Assembly: GCF_014207985.1 (NCBI RefSeq) | Contig: NZ_JACHMI010000001.1 | Coordinates: 10,213,001-10,277,000, forward strand | Direction: 5' to 3' | DNA from: Nonomuraea rubra | GTDB taxonomy: Bacteria > Actinomycetota > Actinomycetes > Streptosporangiales > Streptosporangiaceae | Length of the DNA stretch: 64,000 nt | Part shown: in pieces, positions 31,442-40,346 of the stretch | Layout of the letters: the number at the start of each line of letters is the position of its first letter | Numbering within the stretch: position 1 is the stretch's first letter | Position numbers and translations under genes: made by a program | Notes under the pieces: model-generated | What the model was told of the DNA's origin: nothing | The model's input: only the letters and a program-made list of their open reading frames with translations | Database searches by the model: none

Positions 31442-33373
31442 ATGACGCCAGAGATCCAGAAGTACATCGAACTGCTCGAGAGCCAGCTCGGGTACTCGGA
31501 GAAGTCCGGGTCGTACACCAAGTTCGGCGACTGGTACGGCAAGAACGTCGAGTTCGACGCCGACTACAGCTCGGCGCCATGGTGTGACATGTACCTCTCG
31601 TGGGCCGCGCACAAGCTCGGCTACGAGGAGTGGATCGGTCAGTTCGCCTGGACGGTGGCGCACGCGGAGTGGTTCAAGGAGCAGGGGGCGTGGGGCAAGA
31701 CGCCCAAGCCCGGCGCGTTCGTCTTCTACGACTGGAGCGGCTCCAACGACCTCGACAACATCGACCACGTCGGCATCGTGACGAGGGTCGAGGGCAACAC
31801 GATCCACACCATCGAGGGCAACATCGACGGCGGCGTCGCCAAGCGCAAGGAACGCGACACCAGCAAGGTCGTCGGGTACGGCTACCCCGAACGCATCAAG
31901 GAACGGCTCGACGCGGCGGCCGCGAAGAAGAAGGCCAAGGAGCAGGCCGCCGAGGTTGGCACGATCCAGGTCCCCGAGGAGTCGCTCAGCTCGATGATCC
32001 CCCGGTCGGAGGCCGGACGCTCCGCCCAGACCCCCCTGGACGCGGGCCGGATCCAGTCTCAGGACCCGACCAGGGAGCAGTCTCCGTCCCAGGGGCAGGT
32101 CGAGGGCCAGACCCCGGGCGAGGCCCAGGGCCGCGTCCAGGACCAGCCCAGGAACGAGACCTCCCGCTCCACTCCCAACGGGCGTTCCGACTCCGCCCCG
32201 GCCTCCGACTCCGCTTCCGCGACCGCCACGACCACGGCGCCCCGCTCCGGCTCGCACCCGCAGGCCGCCGCCTCCCCCGCGCCCGGCGCGATCAAGAAGG
32301 GCAAGCACGCCAAGCCCGCCACGGCCGACACCGAGGCGGCCACCGCCGAGCCGCTGCCCTCCCACAGCGACGCCTCCGCCACCGGCCCGTTGCCTGCCAT
32401 CGACTCCCCGACGCTGATCGGCTCGGCCCTGATCGCCGCGCTCGCGCTGCTCGCCGTGGCCAAGACCCGCCGCCTGCGGCTGAGCCCGGCCACAGCAGGC
32501 AAGCCGGCGCGCCCGTCCCGCGCCAAGGGCCGCCGCCGTCGCCGCGGACCCGCACCCGTCACGGCTACCGCCGACGCCGCGGCAGCGCAGCGCCTCACCG
32601 CGGTGGAGCTCCAGGAGAACGCCGACCGCCTCGCCACGTCGGCCGCCCTGCGCTCCCTCAGCACCTCGGACGCCGCCTCCGACGTCCTGAGCTCCGTAAC
32701 CGCCTCGGACGTCCGCCACCGCGCGACCTCCAGGGACGCGGCCCGTTCAGGCGGCGCCCGGCACCGCAAGCTGTCGCTCGAGACCAGGCCGTTCAACCTG
32801 GCCACGGACGCGCCCCGGCATCACGCCGGCGACCGCCACACCGGCGGCCACCACGCCGGGGGCCACGCCGCGGGCCACCCCGAGCGCCGCCACGCCCCCG
32901 GGAACCACCGCCGCGGCACCGGCTCGTTCACCCCCGCCTACGACACCAACCCCTACGAGCCGGACTTCGACCAGAGCCGCTACGCGTTCACCGAGCACAC
33001 AGCACCCCTGGAGCGCATCACCTTCACCGACGAGACCGGCCCGCTGGAGCGCATCACCATCACGGACTCGACGGGCTCGGTGGAGGTCGTCCTCGACACG
33101 GGCCCGCTGCAGCGCTTCGTGGACACCGGCCCGTTCGAGCGCATCGTCATCCCCGGCGCGACCAGCACGTTCGACGCCTTCAGCCCGCCGCGCCGCAGGG
33201 GCGGCGACCTCCTCGACTCCCCGGACCTCGCCGCCTACCGGGGCCGCCGCAGACGCGCGGGCCTCGCCGAGGAGCACCCCGCGACCGACCACCTGCCCAG
33301 GGGCCGCCGCCACCGCAGGACGCACCAGCAGGACGAGCACCACCTGGTCGGCGGAGGCCGCCACCGAGCCTGA
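31442..33373 (+). CDS. CHAP-domain amidase/endopeptidase with internal membrane segment and no signal peptide
   Basis: 643 residues. Residues about 1-155 form a CHAP domain with nucleophile Cys48 (SSAPWCDMYLSWAAHKLG), His109 (NIDHVGIVTRVEG) and a following acidic/Asn residue, so peptidoglycan hydrolase activity is plausible. No N-terminal signal peptide is visible. A single hydrophobic segment lies at about 325-341, followed by KTRRLRL. The rest is polar: a Gln-rich and Ser/Thr-rich linker before the membrane span, a His-rich block at about 458-492, and repeated PLERI(T/V)xxD/GP motifs near 520-575. How the catalytic domain reaches the wall is unclear. Confidence 0.82.
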   Translation: MTPEIQKYIELLESQLGYSEKSGSYTKFGDWYGKNVEFDADYSSAPWCDMYLSWAAHKLGYEEWIGQFAWTVAHAEWFKEQGAWGKTPKPGAFVFYDWSGSNDLDNIDHVGIVTRVEGNTIHTIEGNIDGGVAKRKERDTSKVVGYGYPERIKERLDAAAAKKKAKEQAAEVGTIQVPEESLSSMIPRSEAGRSAQTPLDAGRIQSQDPTREQSPSQGQVEGQTPGEAQGRVQDQPRNETSRSTPNGRSDSAPASDSASATATTTAPRSGSHPQAAASPAPGAIKKGKHAKPATADTEAATAEPLPSHSDASATGPLPAIDSPTLIGSALIAALALLAVAKTRRLRLSPATAGKPARPSRAKGRRRRRGPAPVTATADAAAAQRLTAVELQENADRLATSAALRSLSTSDAASDVLSSVTASDVRHRATSRDAARSGGARHRKLSLETRPFNLATDAPRHHAGDRHTGGHHAGGHAAGHPERRHAPGNHRRGTGSFTPAYDTNPYEPDFDQSRYAFTEHTAPLERITFTDETGPLERITITDSTGSVEVVLDTGPLQRFVDTGPFERIVIPGATSTFDAFSPPRRRGGDLLDSPDLAAYRGRRRRAGLAEEHPATDHLPRGRRHRRTHQQDEHHLVGGGRHRA

Positions 33374-33397
33374 CCGGGAAATCGGAACGCGACGTGA

Positions 33398-33436
33398 GCC
33401 CGCGGCACCCTCGTGGATGGCGATGGGGCCGCGGGC
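33398..33436 (+). terminator. Hairpin downstream of the CHAP gene
   Basis: Perfect 9-bp arms GCCCGCGGC (33398-33406) and GCCGCGGGC (33428-33436) with a 21-base loop, 25 bp after the stop. No T-tract follows, as is common for actinobacterial hairpin terminators. Confidence 0.5.
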
Positions 33437-33670
33437 TACGGTGGCCGATGACCTGCTATTCGGTATGGAGGGTCGTCCAGCGTGGGGGCCGTGCCGTGCT
33501 GAGCACGTCGTCACAGTTGCAGGAGCCGCATCCTGGGGTCACTTCTACACCTCCGTCGCCTAGAGTGATAGGGCCTTCCACTCACAGTGACGCACTCATG
33601 CGCTGGCGTCCATGCCTGAGTTCCGAATCCCGGCGGCCGGCGTGACACACGCGTGCCGGCAGGCGTACGT

Positions 33671-34492
33671 CTACGGCGTGCTTCCGACGCCGTACTCCTC
33701 GGCGAAGGCCGCCAGCCGGGACACCGCGTCCCTGCTGCGCGTCCACGGCCGGACGATCAGCCGCTCCACCCCGAGCGCCGCCCAGTCGTCCACCTCGGCG
33801 GGCGAGGCCAGCCCGTACGCGTGCGCGGTCACCGCCACCCCGGCCCCGAGCCTGGCGAGCTGTGGTTTGATCGACTCGATCGTGTGCGGCATGCTGATCC
33901 ACCCGTCGCACAACGTGGCCGCCCGGCGCAGCGCCGCGGCCGACTCGCCGCCCGCGAGCACGGGCAGCCGCCGCTGCACCGGTTTGGGCTCGAAGGCGAC
34001 CTCGGGGAAGGCGTAGAACCGCCCGGAATGGGCGACCAGTGGCTCGCTCCAGAGCCGCCGGACCACCTCGATCGTCTCGTCCAGCCGGGCGCCCCTGGTC
34101 GCGAACGGCACTCCGGCCGCCTCCCACTCCCCCCGGTACCAGCCCGCGCCGACCCCGCAGATGGCCCGCCCCGACGAGACCACGTCGAGGGTGGCGAACG
34201 CGCGGGCCGAGACGAACGGGTGGCGCAGCGCGAGGAGCTGCACGGCCGTGCCGAGCCGGACGCGGGTGGTGAGGGCGGCCAGCCAGCACAGGTACGCGGG
34301 CGCGTCGAACAGCGGTGTCCCCGGCTTGATCCCCGGGTCCGACGTGCCCGGGTAGACGGCCAGGGACAGGTCGGTGGCGAAGACCAGGTGCTCGGGCAGC
34401 CACACCGACTCGAAGCCCAGCTCGTCGGCCGCCACCGCCACGTCCTTCCAGGCGGCGGGATGCACCAGGCCGAGGGGAACGCCGAACTTCAC
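33671..34492 (-). CDS. LLM-class F420/flavin-dependent oxidoreductase
   Basis: 273 residues from the GTG overlapping the stop of the upstream acyl-CoA dehydrogenase (GTGA). TIM-barrel LLM motifs: VKFGVPLGLVHPAAWK, ELGFESVWLPEHLVFATD, RVRLGTAVQLLALRHPF and VSSGRAICGVGAGWYRGEW, a form common in F420-dependent members. Last gene of the ACAD-ACAD-LLM operon. It may oxidise or reduce a ring or side-chain position of the same substrate. The C terminus lacks part of the final barrel seen in longer LLM proteins but looks complete. Confidence 0.88.
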   Translation of the reverse strand: MKFGVPLGLVHPAAWKDVAVAADELGFESVWLPEHLVFATDLSLAVYPGTSDPGIKPGTPLFDAPAYLCWLAALTTRVRLGTAVQLLALRHPFVSARAFATLDVVSSGRAICGVGAGWYRGEWEAAGVPFATRGARLDETIEVVRRLWSEPLVAHSGRFYAFPEVAFEPKPVQRRLPVLAGGESAAALRRAATLCDGWISMPHTIESIKPQLARLGAGVAVTAHAYGLASPAEVDDWAALGVERLIVRPWTRSRDAVSRLAAFAEEYGVGSTP

Positions 34493-35433
34493 GGGCGCCT
34501 CCCGGTGATCGCGGTCCGCAGGCGTTCGCGGTGGGCGGCGGTGGTGCCGTACGCGGCGGACAGCGACCAGGCCCGGGCGAGCCAGAACCGCAGGTCCAGC
34601 TCCTCGGTGTAGCCGATGGCGCCGTGGATCTGCAGCGCGACCCTGGCGGCCAGCGTGGCGACCTCGCCGGCGGCTGCCTTGGCGGCGCTGGCGTCCCGGT
34701 CGCCGCTGTCCGACTCCACGGTCAGGGCCGCCCGGTACACCAGCGGCGCCGCGAACTCCACCGCCACGGCCACGTCGGCGAGCTGGTGCTTGACCGCCTG
34801 GAAGGAGCCGATCGGCGCGCCGAACTGGGTGCGCACGCGGGCGTAGCCGACGGTGACCGAGAGCAGCTCCCTGGCGAGGCCGACGAGCTGTGCGGCGGTG
34901 GCCACCGTGGCCCGCGCCAGGGCAGGCCCCACGGGGACGGGCAGCGGCTCGGACCGCGAGAAGGTCACCTCGAACAGCGGCCGGCACGGGTCCACGCCGC
35001 GCCGGGGCGCGAGCCGTACGTCCCGGCGGGGGATCACCCGCGCGCCGCCGTCCCGCACCACGATCAGCAGGTCGGCCAGGTCGGCGTCGGCCGCGTACGC
35101 CTGCCCCGGCGGCAGCACGCCGACGCACACCGCGCCGGAGGCCAGCTTGGGCACGTCGGCCAGCAGGTACGGCGCCACCACCGCGGTCTCGACGACCGGC
35201 CCGGGCAGGCACGCGCGCCCGGTCTCCTCCAGCGCGGGCAGCACGTCCACCAGCGCGAGCCCCAGCCCGTCGGCCGCCTCGGGCAGCAGCAGCCCGAAGA
35301 AGCCCAGCCCGGCGAGCTGTTCCCAGGCGGGCCGCCGCTCCGACCGGAGCGAGCCGGGCGGGCAGTGCGTACGCAGCACGTCCCGCACGGTCGCCGCCAG
35401 GGCGAGCTGATCGTCGTTGAAGCCGAAGTTCAT
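34489..35433 (-). CDS. Acyl-CoA dehydrogenase, small subunit-like (FadE)
   Basis: 314 residues, shorter than a standard 380-400-residue ACAD. N-terminal helices (MNFGFNDDQLALAATVRDVL) and the C-terminal four-helix domain (RTQFGAPIGSFQAVKHQLAD, ALQIHGAIGYTEELDLRFWL) are present. At the position of the catalytic Glu of medium-chain ACADs the sequence is AAYGTTAAH, with no Glu. Together with the larger ACAD gene directly upstream (ATGA overlap) this resembles the alpha2beta2 FadE pairs of steroid side-chain oxidation, in which each subunit contributes part of the FAD site. Confidence 0.88.
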   Translation of the reverse strand: MNFGFNDDQLALAATVRDVLRTHCPPGSLRSERRPAWEQLAGLGFFGLLLPEAADGLGLALVDVLPALEETGRACLPGPVVETAVVAPYLLADVPKLASGAVCVGVLPPGQAYAADADLADLLIVVRDGGARVIPRRDVRLAPRRGVDPCRPLFEVTFSRSEPLPVPVGPALARATVATAAQLVGLARELLSVTVGYARVRTQFGAPIGSFQAVKHQLADVAVAVEFAAPLVYRAALTVESDSGDRDASAAKAAAGEVATLAARVALQIHGAIGYTEELDLRFWLARAWSLSAAYGTTAAHRERLRTAITGRRP

Positions 35434-36524
35434 CGCGGCAACCCCAGGACGCGCTCGGCGACGATGTTGCGCTGGATCTCGTTCGTGCCCGCGTAGATGG
35501 GCCCGGCCAGCGAGAACAGGAACCCGTCCACCCAGCTCTCAGCGCGGTCCCCCAGCAGGTCCAGGGCCAGCGCGTGCATGCGGAGGTCGAGCTCGGACCA
35601 GAAGATCTTCCCCATGCTGGCGGCGGGCCCGAGCTCCTCGCCCGCCATGAGCCGCCGCGCCGTCCCGAACGTGTGCAGCTGGTACGCCTCCGCCTCGATC
35701 CGGCACCTGGCGGCCCGGTCGGCGAGCGCGGGGTCGGCGTCGCGGGCCAGCTCGGCGAGCCGGTCGGCGGTGGCCAGGAAGCGGCCGGGGCTGCGCAGGG
35801 TCAGGCCGCGCTCGGAGGAGGTGGTGGCCATCGCGATCCGCCAGCCCTCGCCCACCTCGCCGAGCACCATCGAGTCCGGCGTGAACACGCCGTCGAAGCG
35901 CAGCTCGGCGAAGCCGGGCAGCCCGTCGAGCTGCGCGATCGGGCGGACGGCCACGCCGGCCATGGGGAACATGAAGTACGTCAGCCCCTTGTGCCGGGCC
36001 CCGGAGGTGCGGAAGAGGCCGAAGCCGTGCGTGGCGAAGGCGGCCCGGGAGCTCCACGTCTTGTGCCCGTACAGCCGCCAGCCGCCGGGGCAGGGCTCGG
36101 CGCGGGAGGTCAGGGCGGCCAGGTCGCTGCCCGCCTCGGGCTCGGACCAGGCCTGTGCCCACACGTCGTCGCCGCCGGCCATCCTGGGCAGGTGGCGTTC
36201 GCGCTGCTCGGGGGTGCCGTACCGCATGAGGGAGGGGGCGAGCAGGAAGATGCCGTTCTGGGTGACGCGGGCGGGGCAGCCGGCGGCCCAGTACTCCTCC
36301 TCGAAGATCAGCCAGTCGATGAGGGAGGCGCCACGCCCGCCGTACTCCTCGGGCCAGGAGACGGCGGACAGCCGCGCGGCCGCCAGCTCCGCCTCCCAGG
36401 CGCGGTGCGCCGCGAAGCCCTCGGCGGTGTCCATGGACGGGAGCGGCGGCGGCCTGTGCCTGGCCAGCCAGTCGCGAACCTCAAGCCGGAAGGCCCGCTC
36501 GGCCGGGGAGAAGTCGAGATCCAC
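35430..36524 (-). CDS. Acyl-CoA dehydrogenase, large subunit-like (FadE)
   Basis: 364 residues from a GTG (VDLDFSPAERAFRLEVRDWL); a TTG three codons upstream is an alternative. FAD-side motif AQAWSEPEAGSDLAAL and C-terminal GPIYAGTNEIQRNIVAERVL are clear. The medium-chain-type catalytic Glu (YEGT) is Ala here (YAGT), so the base, if any, lies elsewhere or in the partner subunit. First gene of the ACAD-ACAD-LLM operon; operator E is only 9 bp upstream. It is divergent from a PucR-like regulator. Confidence 0.9.
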   Translation of the reverse strand: MDLDFSPAERAFRLEVRDWLARHRPPPLPSMDTAEGFAAHRAWEAELAAARLSAVSWPEEYGGRGASLIDWLIFEEEYWAAGCPARVTQNGIFLLAPSLMRYGTPEQRERHLPRMAGGDDVWAQAWSEPEAGSDLAALTSRAEPCPGGWRLYGHKTWSSRAAFATHGFGLFRTSGARHKGLTYFMFPMAGVAVRPIAQLDGLPGFAELRFDGVFTPDSMVLGEVGEGWRIAMATTSSERGLTLRSPGRFLATADRLAELARDADPALADRAARCRIEAEAYQLHTFGTARRLMAGEELGPAASMGKIFWSELDLRMHALALDLLGDRAESWVDGFLFSLAGPIYAGTNEIQRNIVAERVLGLPR

Positions 36525-36533
36525 ATCTACCAA

Positions 36534-36549
36534 CCTAGCGCACGCTTGG
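36534..36549. promoter_or_regulatory. Putative operator E of the CCWAGCG(NN)YGCTTGG family
   Basis: CCTAGCGCACGCTTGG, with arms CCTAGCG and CGCTTGG around CA. It lies in the 55-bp gap between the ACAD operon (9 bp away) and the PucR-like regulator (30 bp away) and could control both. Confidence 0.58.
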
Positions 36550-36579
36550 TATCGCGGCCAGGCCAGTAGTCTTGGTGTC

Positions 36580-37647
36580 GTGCAGGGACTGCTGCTGCGG
36601 CTCTCCACGCTCGACGCCGACGCGGAGAGCGCGGTGCGGGTCATCGCCTACTTCGACTCGCTGGTGCGCGATCACGTGAGCGTGCCCGTGCTGCTCACGG
36701 CCACCGCCCGGCTCACGCAGTGCCCGGTCGGCCTGTTCGACGCCGCCACCGGCCGGCGCACCCGGGTGCGCGCCGACGGCTCGTCCGACACGCCTGCCGT
36801 CCCGGCCTCCGCACGCGAGCTGAGCTCCGGCCTCGGCGCCGTCTGGATGGAACGCGAAGGGCCCGCGCACGGGCTCGACGAGATCGTGCTCGAACGGTAC
36901 GCGGCCGCGGCCGAGGTCACCCTCGAACGCGCCGCCGCCCTCGCACACACGGCGAAGGACCCGGCCCTGGTCGAGCTGGCCCTGTCGGCCGAGGCCGGGG
37001 AGACCGAGCGGGCCCGCGCCCTGCGCCTGCTCGGCTTCGACCCGGCCGCCCCGCTGCAGGCCCTGGCCGTCGCGCTGCCCGATCAGGGGCCGGTCGCGGG
37101 GTTACGGGCGATGGGTCACCACGTGCGCGCCGCCACGATCGGCGACGCGGAGGCCGTCCTGGTCAGCACCACCCCGGCCGCCCGGCCGCCCGGCACGCCC
37201 GCGGCCGGCTCCGGCCCCGAGCCGCCCGGCGCGTCCAGGGTCGGCATCGGGCCCGAGGTGCCCGGCGCGCGGGCGGCCGAGTCGTGGGCCGGCGCCCGCA
37301 CCGCGCTGCGGTTCACCGGCCCGCACGACCGGGTGGTGCGCTGGTCGGACCTGGGCGCGCTGGCCCTGTTCGCCGACCTGCCCGAGCAGGCGATCGCGGG
37401 CCTGCCCGACGTGCGGGCGATGTCCCGGCTGGGCGAGGAGTCGCTGCTCGCGGTGCGGGCCCTGTGCCTGGCCGGCTCGATCCGCGGCGCGGCCCAGGCG
37501 ATCCACCTGCACCACAGCTCGCTGGCCGCCCGCATCGCCCGCGTGGAGTCCGCGCTGGGCTTCTCGCTGGGCGACCAGCCGGGCCGTATGCGCGCCCACC
37601 TGGCCCTGGCCCTCGTCCGGCTGGTGGCGAACCAGCGCGCGGGTTAG
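36580..37647 (+). CDS. PucR-like helix-turn-helix transcriptional regulator (paralogue 1)
   Basis: 355 residues from a GTG with no Shine-Dalgarno sequence. The C-terminal about 60 residues form a PucR/CdaR-type HTH: TGSIRGAAQAIHLHHSSLAA-like AGSIRGAAQAIHLHHSSL, then ARIARVESALGFSL. The middle LGALALFADLPEQ and WAGARTALRFT segments match the GGDEF-like region of that family. The paralogue at 62123 shares the whole layout. A Pro/Ala/Gly-rich insert lies near residues 195-225. Divergent from the ACAD operon; its 3' end overlaps the convergent hydrolase gene by 4 bp. Confidence 0.83.
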   Translation: MQGLLLRLSTLDADAESAVRVIAYFDSLVRDHVSVPVLLTATARLTQCPVGLFDAATGRRTRVRADGSSDTPAVPASARELSSGLGAVWMEREGPAHGLDEIVLERYAAAAEVTLERAAALAHTAKDPALVELALSAEAGETERARALRLLGFDPAAPLQALAVALPDQGPVAGLRAMGHHVRAATIGDAEAVLVSTTPAARPPGTPAAGSGPEPPGASRVGIGPEVPGARAAESWAGARTALRFTGPHDRVVRWSDLGALALFADLPEQAIAGLPDVRAMSRLGEESLLAVRALCLAGSIRGAAQAIHLHHSSLAARIARVESALGFSLGDQPGRMRAHLALALVRLVANQRAG

Positions 37648-38603
37648 AGCCCGAACGCCCGCTTGAGCGCCGCCTCACGGGCCTGCCGTGCCCTGACGCT
37701 CAGCGCCGCACCGGGCACCATCATGTCGAACCCGTGGAAGGCCCCCGGATACAGGTGGAACTCGGTCGACACCCCGGCCTGCGCCAGCCGCAACGCGTAG
37801 TCGGCACACTCGTCCCTGAACACCTCCAGCTCCCCCACGTCCACGAACGCCGGCGGCAGCCCCGACAGGTCGGTGGCCCGGGCCGGAGCCGCGTACGCCG
37901 GCACGTCGTCCGTGCCGATCCGGTCGCCGAGCAGCGCCGTCCAGCCGAAGAGGTTGGCCTGCCTGTCCCACACCACGGCCTCGGTGAACTCGTGGCTGGA
38001 CGGCGTGGTGTTGCGGTCGTCGAGCATCGGGCAGACCAGGAGCTGGAAGGCCACCTCGGGCCCGCCCCTGTCCCTGGCCAGCAGCACGGTCGCGGCGGCC
38101 AGCCCGCCGCCCGCGCTGGCCCCGCCCACGGCCAGCCTGCTCACGTCGATGCCCAGCTCGGCGGCGTTCTTGGCGGTCCAGACCAGGCCGGCGTAGCAGT
38201 CCTCGACGGGGGCCGGGTGCGGGTGCTCGGGCGCGAGGCGGTAGTCCACGGAGACGACGACCACGCCGAGCCGCTCGACGTACTCGATCATCGGCCCGTC
38301 GTCACCTTCGGGCAGGCCCATGATCATGCCGCCGCCGTGGATCCAGTAGAGCGCCGGCCGGCTCTCGCCGGGCTCCTCCGGCCGGTAGATCCGCACCCGG
38401 ACGTCGGGCGCCCCCTCGGGCCCCGGGACCGTGCGGTTCTCGATCGAGATCCGGGTGTCCGGCGCGGGCGCGGCGGCCAGCATGGCGTTGATCTGTGCCC
38501 GCGCGCCGGGCAGGTCAGCGAAGAGGGCGGACAGGTCGCCGGGCTGCATCGGGGACTGGTCGATCCCGGCGCGCAGCTCCGGATCGAGATTGGGGTGGGC
38601 CAT
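37644..38603 (-). CDS. Alpha/beta hydrolase, hormone-sensitive-lipase type (esterase)
   Basis: 319 residues from the ATG preceded by GGAAGGGAA. HSL-family motifs: YWIHGGGMIMG (oxyanion hole), GGASAGGG with nucleophile Ser163, catalytic Asp near ELEVFRDE, and GAFHGFD with the catalytic His. Cytoplasmic. It is convergent with a PucR-like regulator. The same regulator family and a second HSL-type hydrolase are paired at 61130-63157, so the association is probably meaningful. Substrate: a short or medium ester, unknown. Confidence 0.9.
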   Translation of the reverse strand: MAHPNLDPELRAGIDQSPMQPGDLSALFADLPGARAQINAMLAAAPAPDTRISIENRTVPGPEGAPDVRVRIYRPEEPGESRPALYWIHGGGMIMGLPEGDDGPMIEYVERLGVVVVSVDYRLAPEHPHPAPVEDCYAGLVWTAKNAAELGIDVSRLAVGGASAGGGLAAATVLLARDRGGPEVAFQLLVCPMLDDRNTTPSSHEFTEAVVWDRQANLFGWTALLGDRIGTDDVPAYAAPARATDLSGLPPAFVDVGELEVFRDECADYALRLAQAGVSTEFHLYPGAFHGFDMMVPGAALSVRARQAREAALKRAFGL

Positions 38604-38699
38604 GAGGGGGTTCCCTTCCACGGGACGGTGGGGCTACCCCTTGATGGTCGGAGCCCGTACCCCCGGCGCACAACCGCCATCCGGCGGCCATTGCCCGCC

Positions 38700-39368
38700 T
38701 CAGGCCCGCCGTTCGGCGAGCAGCTCGACGACCTGCTCGGCCAGGGGCGCGGCGCTGGCCGGGTTCTGCCCGGTGGCCAGGCGGCCGTCCACCACGACCT
38801 GAGCCTGCCAGTTCCCGCCGGGCACGTGCTCGGCACCGCGCGCGACCAGGGCGTCCGCCAGCAGGAACGGCACCACGCCCGCCACCCCGCGCAGCTCCTC
38901 CTCCGCGTTGGTGAACGCCGCCACCCGCTTGCCCGCCACCAGGTACGACCCGTCGGACAACGTCAGGTTCACCAGCGCCGACGGGCCATGGCAGACGGCC
39001 GCCACGACGCCGCCCCGCTCGTACACCTCGCGCCCGATCCTGATCACGTCGGGGTCGTCGGGGAAGTCCCACATGGTGCCGTGGCCGCCGGCGTAGAGCA
39101 CGGCGTCGTAGCGGGAGGCGTCCACGTCGGCCAGCCGGGCGGTGTCGCGCTGCTCGGGCGAGGCGACGAAGGCGGCCTGGGCGGGGTCCGCGGGGTCGTA
39201 GCCGTCCTGGGGCGGCTCGCCGCCCCGCACGCTGGCGACGTCCACGTCGAAGCCGGCCTTGTGGAAGATCTCCCACGGGTGGGCGGCCTCGGGCACGTAG
39301 TACCCGGTCCGCTCCACGCCTCCGAGGTCGTCATGGCTGGTCAGAGCTATCAGTACGCGCTTGGTCAT
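38700..39368 (-). CDS. DJ-1/PfpI-family protein (Hsp31/YajL-like glyoxalase or amidotransferase-like)
   Basis: 222 residues. Typical features are the N-terminal ALTSHDDLGG, the YYVPEAAHPWEIF segment with the conserved Glu27, GGHGTMWDF, and the nucleophile elbow AAVCHGPSAL with Cys126. Proteins of this group are glutathione-independent glyoxalases/deglycases or chaperones. It is divergent from a LysR gene 72 bp away that probably controls it. Confidence 0.88.
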   Translation of the reverse strand: MTKRVLIALTSHDDLGGVERTGYYVPEAAHPWEIFHKAGFDVDVASVRGGEPPQDGYDPADPAQAAFVASPEQRDTARLADVDASRYDAVLYAGGHGTMWDFPDDPDVIRIGREVYERGGVVAAVCHGPSALVNLTLSDGSYLVAGKRVAAFTNAEEELRGVAGVVPFLLADALVARGAEHVPGGNWQAQVVVDGRLATGQNPASAAPLAEQVVELLAERRA

Positions 39369-39440
39369 GCGTTAAGGATGCCTCCGGCGAGCCATCAGCA
39401 ACAAATAACGAAATATGCCCTGTGCCATCAGAATAGTGAT

Positions 39441-40298
39441 ATGTCGCCACTCTCGCTGGATCTGCTGCGTACCTTCCTCGCCGTCCACAGGACCGGCTCC
39501 ATCACCGCCGCCGCCCAGACGCTCGGCCTGTCGCAGCCCGCCGTGACCGCGCAGGTCAAGACGCTGGAGGCGACGCTGGACCGGCCGCTGTTCGACCGGC
39601 TGCCGCGCGGGGTGGCGCCCACGCCCGCCGCCGACGAGCTGGCCCGCCGGGTCGCGCCGGGGCTCGACGCGCTGGACGAGGTGGTGGCCTCGGAGCTGCC
39701 GTCCGGCGAGGCCGTGCACCTGGGCGGGCCCGCCGAGTTCCTGAGCGAGGTGGTCATGCCCATGCTGGCCCCGCTCGTCCGGGACGGGCTGCGGCTGCGC
39801 GTCACGCTGGGGCTGTCCGACGACCTCCTGAACGACCTGGCCGCCGGGCGGCTGGACCTCGTGCTGTCCACGATCAGGCCCCGGCTGCGCGGCGTGCAGG
39901 CCGACCCGGTGTACGACGAGGAGTTCCTGCTGGTCGCCGCCCCCGGCGCGGGGCCGTCACCGGAGCCGCTGGTCGCCTACGCCGAGGACCTGCCCATCGT
40001 GCGCCGCTACTGGCGGACCGTGTACGGCCGCCGCCCGTCGATGGCCGCCCAGGTCGTCATGCCGGACCTGCGTGGCGTGCTGAGCGCGGTCCGCGCGGGG
40101 ATGGGCGTGTCGGTGCTGCCCGCGTACCTGTGCCGGCGCGACCTGGCGGCGGGCACGCTCGTGACGCTGGCCGAGCCCGAGGAGGCGCCGATCAACACCG
40201 GCTACCTCGCGGTCCGCTCCGGCGCGCAGGCCAGGCCCGCCGTGGCCCGCGTACGCGAGCACCTGGTACGCGAGCTGCGCGCAGCGCGGTCGTTCTAG
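39441..40298 (+). CDS. LysR-family transcriptional regulator
   Basis: 285 residues starting at MSPLSLDLLRTFLAVHRTGS; no Shine-Dalgarno sequence is obvious. The LysR HTH (ITAAAQTLGLSQPAVTAQVK) is followed by an effector domain with RAGMGVSVLPAYLCRRDLAAG near the C terminus. The 72-bp divergent gap to the DJ-1-family gene is AT-rich and has an ATAACGAAATAT stretch, a possible LysR box. Likely activator of the DJ-1-like gene. Confidence 0.9.
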   Translation: MSPLSLDLLRTFLAVHRTGSITAAAQTLGLSQPAVTAQVKTLEATLDRPLFDRLPRGVAPTPAADELARRVAPGLDALDEVVASELPSGEAVHLGGPAEFLSEVVMPMLAPLVRDGLRLRVTLGLSDDLLNDLAAGRLDLVLSTIRPRLRGVQADPVYDEEFLLVAAPGAGPSPEPLVAYAEDLPIVRRYWRTVYGRRPSMAAQVVMPDLRGVLSAVRAGMGVSVLPAYLCRRDLAAGTLVTLAEPEEAPINTGYLAVRSGAQARPAVARVREHLVRELRAARSF

Positions 40299-40346
40299 CC
40301 TCCCAGGGGGGCCGGCGGATAGCCGGGAGCGCATGGGGGCAGGCTG

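Noticed and set aside
15678..36524. Secondary-metabolite gene cluster
   Set aside because: There is no polyketide synthase, peptide synthetase, terpene synthase or precursor peptide; P450, LLM and CoA ligase genes alone fit catabolism better.
37873..38196. Plus-strand frame over the HSL-type hydrolase gene
   Set aside because: Complementary to a hydrolase with intact HGGG and GxSxG motifs; the antisense frame has no motif or ribosome site.
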